Shown here: positions 24,882-35,382 of the stretch, piece after piece
Layout: every line of letters begins with the position of its first letter
Position numbering within the stretch: the stretch's first letter is position 1
Assembly (NCBI GenBank): GCA_945870205.1
Contig: CAMBRI010000004.1
Coordinates: 1 to 49,048 of the forward strand
Length of the DNA stretch: 49,048 nucleotides
From: Sulfuritalea hydrogenivorans sk43H
GTDB lineage: Bacteria > Pseudomonadota > Gammaproteobacteria > Burkholderiales > Rhodocyclaceae
Reading direction: 5' to 3'
Position numbers and translations under genes: made by a program
The notes under the pieces: model-generated
Seen by the model: the letters and a program-made list of their open reading frames with translations, nothing else
The model's database searches: none
What the model was told of the DNA's origin: nothing

Positions 24882-25226
24882 TCAGGGCGCCGGATTGCTG
24901 AATCTCAGGTGCTGGGCCTCGATTTCCTTCCGAACCTCATCCGCCAGCGTTACTGAACAAGCCTCGATGGCCTCACGCAATTGGGCAAACGTGGTCGATC
25001 CGACGATGCTGCTGGCCACGAAGCGGTGCGAATGTTTTCCCGGTTGAACCCCAGATCGCCGTTCCTGATCCACTTCAGGCCGCGGCTGGAACCGGAAATC
25101 TTGGTTGCGATGCCGATCTTGTCGCGCGCCTGTCGTTTCAGCCAGGTGCCGACATAAGTTTCGGACCGGCCATAACTCTCGGCGGTGGGCGGCACGGAAT
25201 ACATCTCGGCGGTATCAACCTTAAAA

Positions 25227-25387
25227 CCTCAGTTGAACCACAGAGGCACAGAGGACGCAGAGGAAAATCAAGTGCTTGCCGTGTTTCATGCACTCACCCG
25301 TGGGGTGATTGGTATCAAATCGGCAAGCCATTGATTCTTTGCCTTTCTCTGTGCCTCTGTGCCTCTGTGTCTCTGTGGTGAGGAATT
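25227..25387. repeat. Long imperfect inverted repeat with CAGAGGCACA arms
   Basis: The left arm (25227-25271) holds ACCACAGAGGCACAGAGGAC and ends AAAATCAA. The right arm (25331-25387) is its imperfect complement, with one extra repeat unit. Inner pairings CTTGCCG/CGGCAAG and TCACCC-GTG-GGGTGA (25294-25308) continue the fold, so the whole ~160 nt can form one stem-loop. Similar CACAGAG-type repeats occur in many environmental genomes as far as I recall. Confidence 0.75.
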
Positions 25388-25428
25388 TAACGTGAAACAC
25401 TTTGTTCGGAGCCCCCTGTGACTTGCGC

Positions 25429-25542
25429 GCGCAGCGCGCCGATTGATAACCCCCCGCGAGGGGGGGAAGGGGGGCGGGCGAATAAGCAGCTTTTCGCGTG
25501 TTTCATCTTCTGCGGGTGGCACTCGGTGCCATGAGCGTTAGG
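25429..25542 (-). repeat. Dispersed ~114-bp repeat, copy 2
   Basis: Read on the minus strand it begins CCTAACGCTCATGGCACCGA and keeps GATGAAACACGCGAA, TTCGCCCGCCCCCCTTCC and the C-run/TCGCG/G-run palindrome of copy 1. It forms the right half of the insertion in the reductase pseudogene, and its outer end coincides with the insertion boundary. Orientation is opposite to copy 1. Confidence 0.85.
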
Positions 25543-25771
25543 TTCAATGAAGCTGTCACCTTGTGACAGGGCGAAATCCAGTTGCTGGCGGGCCTCCGCC
25601 CCGCTGTTCTGGGTGCCGAAGGTCATGGTGCCGAGACATGCACGGGAAGCGCTTATGTCGCCGTGGCCGAGCGTCGCGCATTGCATAATCGATGCCCCCT
25701 TTTTATGCCATTGAGCGCTATTCTATGGCACCGGGGTTACGGGTCATCCAGGACTGCCCCGAACTCGCGAA

Positions 25772-26620
25772 ATGCTTACACCCGAACAACTCGACCAGCA
25801 ATACAACGCTCGTGCCGCAATCCCGGATCATCCGGATATCTTTGCGCGATGGCGCGCCGATTCGCGCATGGTCCGTGACGATCTGCGTTGCGAACAGGAC
25901 TATTATTTTGGCCCTTCGCCGGCGGAATCGCTCGATCTCTACCCGGCTCGCAAGAGCAATGCGCCGCTGCTCGTATTCATCCACGGCGGCTACTGGCGAT
26001 CCCTCGACAAGCAGGACTTTTCCTTTCTCGCGCCGGCCTTCGTCCGTGCCGGCGTTGCCGTCGCCATGCCGAACTACGGCCTGGCGCCTGTCACCTCGAT
26101 CGAGCGCATGGTGCGGCAGATGCTGCGCGCGCTGGCCTGGCTTTATCGCCACGCAGCGGAACTCGGTATCGATCAGCGCCGCATTGTCGTCGCCGGGCAT
26201 TCGGCGGGCGCGCACCTCGCGGCGATGATGCTGGCCGCAAACTGGCCCCTTTGGGCAAGCGACCTCCCGCGCAAGCTGCTGCGCGGCGCGGTGTGCATTT
26301 CCGGCATTTACGATCTGCTGCCGCTGGTCCGCGCTCCCTTCCTGCAGCAAGATCTGGCGCTCGATGAACAAAGCGCGCGCCATGTGAGTCCGATCAACTA
26401 CCGGCCTGATCTCGCTTGCCCCATGATCACGGCCGTCGGCGCCGACGAAAGCCCGGAGTTCAAACGTCAGACCTGCCTGATTCGCGACGTTTGGCCGCAT
26501 TGTTTCCAGCAGGATGTGCCCCTGCCCGGCCGCCATCACCTGGCCAGTGTCGAGGCCCTGGGCAAGTTCGATCATCCCCTGTTCGATGCGACGCTGCGAC
26601 TATTGGGTGATCCCCGATGA
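25772..26620 (+). CDS. Alpha/beta hydrolase (esterase, kynurenine-formamidase-like)
   Basis: This 282-residue cytoplasmic hydrolase opens with MLTPEQLDQQYNARA, a start typical of the arylformamidase-like group. The oxyanion-hole motif HGGYWRS is at about residues 71-77 and the nucleophile elbow is GHSAG (Ser ~149). A late Asp (VGADES) and His (GRHHLAS) complete a plausible triad. The substrate is unknown: small esters or N-formylkynurenine are possible, but no tryptophan-degradation genes are nearby. Its stop overlaps the next gene's start by 4 nt (ATGA). No clear ribosome site precedes the ATG. Confidence 0.88.
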   Translation: MLTPEQLDQQYNARAAIPDHPDIFARWRADSRMVRDDLRCEQDYYFGPSPAESLDLYPARKSNAPLLVFIHGGYWRSLDKQDFSFLAPAFVRAGVAVAMPNYGLAPVTSIERMVRQMLRALAWLYRHAAELGIDQRRIVVAGHSAGAHLAAMMLAANWPLWASDLPRKLLRGAVCISGIYDLLPLVRAPFLQQDLALDEQSARHVSPINYRPDLACPMITAVGADESPEFKRQTCLIRDVWPHCFQQDVPLPGRHHLASVEALGKFDHPLFDATLRLLGDPR

Positions 26621-27321
26621 GAAAGCTTGTCCCCACTATGCTCGTCGTCACAGCCCTGATCGGTGGCACGGTGTTCTTGCGGCCGGGCAACATCAGCCCC
26701 CTGATCGATACCTCCATTGCACACCGTGGCAGCGCAATGGCCAAGGCCAGGGTCAGCGTCGATACGGTGACGATTGCGGATTCAACCGGCAGAGGCACCA
26801 TCAGCCATCTCTTGATCGGCAACCCGGTGGGTTTCAAGACGGCATATGCCGTCAAGGCAGACCGCGTCGATCTGGAAATCGACCTCGCTTCGCTGACCAA
26901 GGATGTCATCGTGATTCGCTTCCTTGTCATTGATGGCCCCGATGTGATCTACCAGCAAGGCGACTCGACGACCAATTTCGATGCCATCCTGGGCAATATC
27001 GTGAGTTATCTCGGCAGCGTCGAGAGAGGAATGGGAACGCACGGCAAGCGGCTGATCGTCGAGGAGTTGACCATCTGCAACGCGCGTGCACAGGCCAGCG
27101 CCGCCTTCATGAACAACAGAAACGTCAGTGTGGCGCTACCCGATATCAGCCTGAAGAACCTCGGCAGTGCCAGGGGTGGCCTCACACCCGGCGAACTCGG
27201 CCAGGAGGTCATTCGCGCATTGAATTCGAAGCTGAACACTGCGGCGAGCTTTGACCGGCTCAAATTATCCGCTGGTACGGGTTTCGGCAACGCGGACGGC
27301 CTACAAGACCGGTCCAGATGA
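26617..27321 (+). CDS. Exported AsmA-like small protein of unknown function
   Basis: The product is 234 residues with an N-terminal membrane helix or uncleaved signal (TMLVVTALIGGTVFL). The body reads as amphipathic beta strands: DTVTIADSTGRGTISHLLIG, NPVGFKTAYAVKADRVDLEI, then a strand pattern ending VLPDISL-type. This resembles one repeat of AsmA/DUF748 proteins, which line lipid-transfer structures in the periplasm. I cannot name a family with certainty. It overlaps the hydrolase gene by 4 nt, so the two are co-translated. Confidence 0.7.
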   Translation: MRKLVPTMLVVTALIGGTVFLRPGNISPLIDTSIAHRGSAMAKARVSVDTVTIADSTGRGTISHLLIGNPVGFKTAYAVKADRVDLEIDLASLTKDVIVIRFLVIDGPDVIYQQGDSTTNFDAILGNIVSYLGSVERGMGTHGKRLIVEELTICNARAQASAAFMNNRNVSVALPDISLKNLGSARGGLTPGELGQEVIRALNSKLNTAASFDRLKLSAGTGFGNADGLQDRSR

Positions 27322-27471
27322 TGGGCATCACGAGCCGGCGGGCATCTGCCGCCTGTAATACAATACGCGGCACGCGCGCCCTGCCGGTTGGCGCCCAGTT
27401 CGGCATTCCGCCGCATTTCCCTCAAGCGCTTCGCCGCCTGAACCGGTTCCCCGCGAGGGGCAGGCCGATTC

Positions 27472-27484
27472 AGGAGTTCATTTG
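27472..27484 (+). promoter_or_regulatory. Ribosome site that fixes the TTG start of rhlE
   Basis: AGGAG at 27472-27476 lies five bases before TTG 27482-27484. No ATG or GTG exists in this frame before the helicase core, so TTG is the likely initiator. Confidence 0.7.
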
Positions 27485-29020
27485 AACGCGACCACACCAG
27501 GCCTCACCCCTTCCGCCGACGCCGCATCCCACACAAGCCCCGACGCCACCTCATCCACGACGGTCCCGGTGCCGACCTTCGACCAGCTTGGATTGCTGCC
27601 TGAACTGCTGCGTGCCATCAAGGACGCCGGCTACACCACGCCGACCCCGATCCAGATCCAGGCCATTCCGATCATCATGGCCGGCAAGGACGTCATGGGC
27701 GGCGCCCAGACCGGCACCGGCAAGACCGCCGGCTTCACGCTGCCATTGCTGCAACGCCTGGCCCGCCATGCCAGCAGTTCGCCCTCGCCGGCACGCCATC
27801 CGGTGCGTGCGCTGATACTTGCGCCAACGCGCGAACTGGCCATGCAGGTGCATCAAAGCGTGGTCACCTACAGCAAGCACTTGCCGCTGCGCTCGGTCTG
27901 CATCTATGGCGGTGTCGACATCAGACCGCAGATCGCCGAACTGCGCGAGGGGCGCGAAATCGTCGTTGCCACGCCGGGCCGGCTGCTCGACCATGTGCAG
28001 CAGAAAAGTGTCAGTTTCAATTTCGTCGAGGTGCTGGTGCTCGACGAGGCGGATCGCATGCTCGACATGGGATTCATTCCGGACATCAAGCGCATCCTCG
28101 CCATGCTGCCGAAGGAACGCCAGAGCCTGCTGTTCTCCGCCACCTTCTCCAACGAGATCAAGAACCTCGCCGACAGCATGCTGAAGGCGCCGCAACTGAT
28201 CGAGGTCGCGCGTCGCAACATGGTTACCGAAACCGTTACCCACCGCGTCTACCCGGTGGCGTCCGACCTCAAGCGCAGCCTGCTGGTGCATCTGCTGACC
28301 CACGACGACGAAAATGCCAAGCAGGTCCTGGTGTTCGTCGGCACCAAGTTCGGCGCCAGCCGCCTGGCCGTCTACCTGGAAAGGCAGGGCATTGCCGCCG
28401 ACGCCATCCACGGCGACAAGAGCCAGCAGCAACGCACCGAAGCACTCGAAGACTTCAAGTCCGGCAAGATCCGTGTGCTGGTCGCCACCGACGTCGCCGC
28501 GCGCGGCCTCGACATTGACGACCTGCCGCACGTCATCAACTATGAATTGCCGCATACCGCAGAAGACTACATCCATCGCATCGGACGCACCGGCCGCGCC
28601 GGCAAGCACGGCAACGCGACCTCGCTGTTTGCGCCCGAGGAAACCCAGCGCCTGACCGATATCGAAAGGCTGATCAAGCGCCCGATCGAGCGCGTCGAAA
28701 TCACCGGTTTCAATCTCGGCAGCGCACCGCAAGAACGTGAACGTGGGCGCGAACGTAGCGGCGGCGGTCATCGCCGCGAGCACGAAGAAAAGCGCCGCGA
28801 GCGCGACGTCAAGCCGCATGACCGCCGGCCGCCGCCGCACCTGCCGGCCCCGGTTGCGCACCTGCCGCGCATCGACCCGCGTCTGCCGAAGCTCGATTTC
28901 GATCCCAACAAGCCGTATGTGAGCAAGACCGTAGCGGTCGAAATAAGCGCCGAAAAGCCCGCCACCACGCGCCCGCAAAAACCTGTCGCCGCCCTGCTCG
29001 GCGGATTTGGCAAGAAGTAA
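27482..29020 (+). CDS. rhlE: DEAD-box ATP-dependent RNA helicase (RhlE-like)
   Basis: This 512-residue cytoplasmic helicase remodels RNA, as in ribosome assembly and RNA decay. Motifs in order are the Q motif (F-x-L-G-LLPELL...TPIQIQAIP), AQTGTGKT, PTRELAMQ, TPGRLLDH, DEADRMLD, SATFS, a RecA-2 half with VLVATDVAARGLDIDDL, and HRIGRTGRAGKHG. The C-terminal tail (from ~residue 415) is rich in Arg, Glu, His and Pro, as in RhlE RNA-binding tails, and ends in GGFGKK. The start is TTG with a good ribosome site. The next gene begins immediately after the TAA. Confidence 0.93.
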   Translation: MNATTPGLTPSADAASHTSPDATSSTTVPVPTFDQLGLLPELLRAIKDAGYTTPTPIQIQAIPIIMAGKDVMGGAQTGTGKTAGFTLPLLQRLARHASSSPSPARHPVRALILAPTRELAMQVHQSVVTYSKHLPLRSVCIYGGVDIRPQIAELREGREIVVATPGRLLDHVQQKSVSFNFVEVLVLDEADRMLDMGFIPDIKRILAMLPKERQSLLFSATFSNEIKNLADSMLKAPQLIEVARRNMVTETVTHRVYPVASDLKRSLLVHLLTHDDENAKQVLVFVGTKFGASRLAVYLERQGIAADAIHGDKSQQQRTEALEDFKSGKIRVLVATDVAARGLDIDDLPHVINYELPHTAEDYIHRIGRTGRAGKHGNATSLFAPEETQRLTDIERLIKRPIERVEITGFNLGSAPQERERGRERSGGGHRREHEEKRRERDVKPHDRRPPPHLPAPVAHLPRIDPRLPKLDFDPNKPYVSKTVAVEISAEKPATTRPQKPVAALLGGFGKK

Positions 29021-29860
29021 ATGAAACTGCTTCGATTTGGTCCAAAGGGGCGTGAAAAGCCCGGCCTGATTGCGGCCGACGGAACACTCCGCGACCTCTC
29101 CGGACATGTTGCCGGGATCGGCTGGGGGGAACTGTCTGCGGCCGGACAAAAGAGCCTGCGTGCGCTGAATCCGGCTACGCTACCCAAAGTGCGCGGCACG
29201 CCGCGCCTCGGCGTGCCTTTCACCGGCATTTCCAAGATTGTCGGCATCGGCCTCAACTACCGCGCGCACGCGATCGAAGCGAAAATGCCGATCCCCGCCG
29301 AGCCGGTGATGTTCATGAAAGCCACTACCTGCATCACCGGTCCATGTGATCCGATCCTGATGCCTGTCGGCAGCACCAAACTCGACTGGGAAGTCGAACT
29401 GGGGCTAGTCATCGGCCGCGAAACACGTCAGGTGACACAGGCCAGGGCCCTCGATCACGTCGCCGGCTACTGCGTGTTCCACGACGTCTCGGAACGGGCC
29501 TTCCAGCTCGAACGCGGCGGCCAGTGGGACAAGGGCAAGGGCTGCGACAGCTTCGGCCCCATCGGCCCCTGGCTGGTGACCCGGGACGAGATCGCCGATC
29601 CGCAACAATTGCGTCTTTGGCTCGATGTCAATGGCGAGCGCATGCAGGATTCATCCACCGCCGACATGATCTTTTCCTGCGCCGAGATCGTAAGCTATGT
29701 GTCGCGTTTCATGACCCTGCTGCCCGGCGACGTGATTTGCACCGGTACGCCGCAGGGCGTCGGCATGGGCCGCGGCCGCTTCCTGCAGATTGGCGACCGG
29801 GTGAAACTCGGGGTCGAGGGTCTGGGTGCGCAGGAACAAACGGTGATCGCAACAAGATAG
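29021..29860 (+). CDS. Fumarylacetoacetate hydrolase-family protein
   Basis: The product is 279 residues of the FAH fold. The metal and catalytic landmarks are present: GIGLNYRAHAIEAKMPIPAE, then LDWEVELGLVIG (metal Glu), VFHDVSERAFQLERGGQWDKGK, and GTPQGVGMG near the end. The family splits C-C bonds of beta-diketo or ureidoglycolate-like acids, or isomerises them, in aromatic degradation. The substrate is undefined here. The ATG follows the rhlE stop with no gap; the link to rhlE is positional only. Confidence 0.9.
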   Translation: MKLLRFGPKGREKPGLIAADGTLRDLSGHVAGIGWGELSAAGQKSLRALNPATLPKVRGTPRLGVPFTGISKIVGIGLNYRAHAIEAKMPIPAEPVMFMKATTCITGPCDPILMPVGSTKLDWEVELGLVIGRETRQVTQARALDHVAGYCVFHDVSERAFQLERGGQWDKGKGCDSFGPIGPWLVTRDEIADPQQLRLWLDVNGERMQDSSTADMIFSCAEIVSYVSRFMTLLPGDVICTGTPQGVGMGRGRFLQIGDRVKLGVEGLGAQEQTVIATR

Positions 29861-30122
29861 CACCAGGTCGCGGGTCGACCGGTTGTTTCAGCCCGAAGCC
29901 CGGCACGTGCGCAGCTACGAACAGCGTTATCGCAAGATCTATTGCCGAACGTACCGGCGTCTGCAAACTTTCTATCGGGATAGACGGGCGGTCATCAGCT
30001 ATCTCGGATCGATGATCGGCGATCCATGTCACGGAGGCATTTGCCGCGATCCGTTTCGAATTGCAAGCACCGCAACGCCTTCGAAACAGACATAATCGGG
30101 CCTCACGCAGAGAGAGGGCCGG

Positions 30123-33905
<3,783 letters not shown>

Positions 33906-33918
33906 TGACCAACAGCAA

Positions 33919-35382
33919 CTAGTCCAGGTAGTCAAGCCGCAACCTCTGCTGCAGGGTGCGCGCCTGGCGCAAGGATTCCTTGAGGATCTGCCGGTCGAAC
34001 TGGTGCAGGCGATCCGGATCGAGGCGGTTGGCCGCCGCGGGAAACTCGCCGGACACCTGGTTCTGCAAACGCAGGCGCTGGATCTGGTAAAACGCGGCGG
34101 CCATCGCTGCCACCTCCTCGACCGGCATGCCCAGAGCCTGGCGTGTGCTGCGCAAGCGTTCGATGGTGTTGGTGTGCGCCACCCCGTGCGCCAGCGCGAG
34201 TATCCTGACCGCATCGACGAAGACGCGAATGCCCTGACCCTTGAGGTCCAGCGTATGAGGGAACTCCTTGCCGCCACCAAGACGAAAGTCGCGCCACCAG
34301 GAAAGCGGCGGTTCCTGTTCCAGCGCATTGACGGTCATGGCGCGCAAGAAGGCGGCATTTCCCTTTACCTTGCGCAGCAGCCACTGCTGCAAGTCTGCCA
34401 CCATATCTTCACGGCCGTAGAGCGGGCGGAAGTCAAAAAAGATGCTGGCATTGAGCAGGGCTTGCGGTTCCGGCACCGAAATCCAGTTGCCGAACTGCCT
34501 TTTCCACTCCTCCAGCGAAAGGCACCAGGCCGGGTTGCTCGCCATGATCTGCCCGGTGCACAACGGGAAGCCGCAGACGTCGAGCGCGACATTGACGGCC
34601 CGGGCGAAGGGCAGGAATTTTTTCCGCAGATCATCCGCCTCGTCGCTCGAGGCCGCCGCAAAGACTATGCCGTTATCCTGATCGGTAAGCAGTGTCTGCT
34701 CGAGGCGACCTTCCGACCCGAACACAATCCAGCACCAGGGAACATAGGGCAGATCGAATTCGCCCTCGACCAGGTCGATGGCCTGCAACGCGATCAGGTC
34801 GTTGAGCGCCGAGATCCACTCGCACAATGCTTCGGCACCGCTACCCTCGGCCAGCCGGCGAGCCGCAAAGCGGCGCACGGCTGTCGTCTGTGCCGCCAGT
34901 GCGGCGATGCTGCGCGTCGCCAGGATGGCGTTGGCCAAACTCGCCGAATCCGCCGCCTGCATGCCATACAGGTCGCCCTGAGTAACCACGTTGAACAACT
35001 GCCCGTCGGCCCCGGTCAGGATCAGGTGGCGCATGCCGCGGCGGAACATGAGTACGGTGGCCTGATGCACCGTGGCATCCGCCGACAGGCTGGCCAGCCC
35101 GCCGGTCATCACGGCGGCGATTGGCCCTGCCAGGTCGCAGCCCTCGTTGACGATGCAGCGCAGCGCGTCACGCAGGGTGACTATGCCCAACGGCACCGAA
35201 CTGGCACTATCGACTATCACCGCCACCTCGGCATCCCGCAGATCGATGGTGCGCAGCGCTTCACCCACCGAAGTCGCCGGATCCAGCACCACCGGCGGCG
35301 TCAGCGGCAGGTTGCACAGCGTCGTATTGAGATTGACCGGCGCCGCGTCGAACCGGCGGGTGTCAGTAGGTGATGCGGGCAT
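33919..35382 (-). CDS. CBS-pair and DUF294 nucleotidyltransferase-like signalling protein
   Basis: The product is 487 residues. It starts with two CBS motifs (residues ~25-145: VVLDPATSVGEALRTI, then VMTGGLASLSADATVHQA). Next is a nucleotidyltransferase-like DUF294 domain with the G-S-x10-D-x-D pattern (VFGSEGRLEQTLLTDQDNGI) and the helical DUF294_C tail. Larger relatives (such as the PA3233 type) carry a cNMP-binding domain at the N-terminus; it is missing here. CBS pairs usually sense adenine nucleotides. In relatives this gene sits with an exonuclease and the acetate symporter; the exonuclease gene is upstream here and overlaps it by 20 nt. Confidence 0.85.
   Translation of the reverse strand: MPASPTDTRRFDAAPVNLNTTLCNLPLTPPVVLDPATSVGEALRTIDLRDAEVAVIVDSASSVPLGIVTLRDALRCIVNEGCDLAGPIAAVMTGGLASLSADATVHQATVLMFRRGMRHLILTGADGQLFNVVTQGDLYGMQAADSASLANAILATRSIAALAAQTTAVRRFAARRLAEGSGAEALCEWISALNDLIALQAIDLVEGEFDLPYVPWCWIVFGSEGRLEQTLLTDQDNGIVFAAASSDEADDLRKKFLPFARAVNVALDVCGFPLCTGQIMASNPAWCLSLEEWKRQFGNWISVPEPQALLNASIFFDFRPLYGREDMVADLQQWLLRKVKGNAAFLRAMTVNALEQEPPLSWWRDFRLGGGKEFPHTLDLKGQGIRVFVDAVRILALAHGVAHTNTIERLRSTRQALGMPVEEVAAMAAAFYQIQRLRLQNQVSGEFPAAANRLDPDRLHQFDRQILKESLRQARTLQQRLRLDYLD

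Larger units (their letters stand above)
25219..25543. mobile_element. 325-bp non-coding insertion flanked by TCAA duplications
   Basis: The insert lies between two TCAA copies (25215-25218 and 25544-25547) inside the reductase pseudogene, and its removal heals the reading frame. It has two parts: an imperfect palindrome (25227-25387) and copy 2 of the 114-bp repeat (25429-25542). No transposase or other gene is present, and the termini are not clear inverted repeats. It looks like a composite, non-autonomous (MITE-like) element or two successive insertions. Confidence 0.7.
24882..25686 (-). pseudogene. Aldo/keto reductase, split by an insertion and internally deleted
   Basis: Three fragments of one Tas/YajO-like reductase are readable. 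The N-terminus (25686 to ~25548) has ISASRACLGTMTFGTQNSGA and ends in DSFI. The next part (~25218 to ~25035) resumes at DTAEMYSVPP and runs to the NRENIR motif. The C-terminus (to 24882, in another frame) has IVGSTTFAQLREAIEAC and ends LRFSNPAP. Removing 325 bp together with one copy of a TCAA duplication restores ...F-I-D-T-A-E-M-Y. A second lesion near 25025-25035 fuses NRENIR to the C-terminal RFVASSIVG region with a frameshift, deleting about 200 codons. The gene cannot make an active enzyme. Confidence 0.88.

Noticed and set aside
25236-25270. CRISPR-like short repeats (CACAGAGG units)
   Set aside because: The units are 8-10 nt, contiguous without spacers, and form the arm of an inverted repeat; no cas genes are nearby.
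25387-25686. 99-residue minus-strand ORF beginning MQCATLGHGD
   Set aside because: It is a chimera: the reductase N-terminus read through into the inserted repeat, not a genuine gene.
27551-29149. 532-residue open frame on the minus strand
   Set aside because: Antisense to rhlE, whose helicase motifs are unambiguous; no motif in the antisense product.
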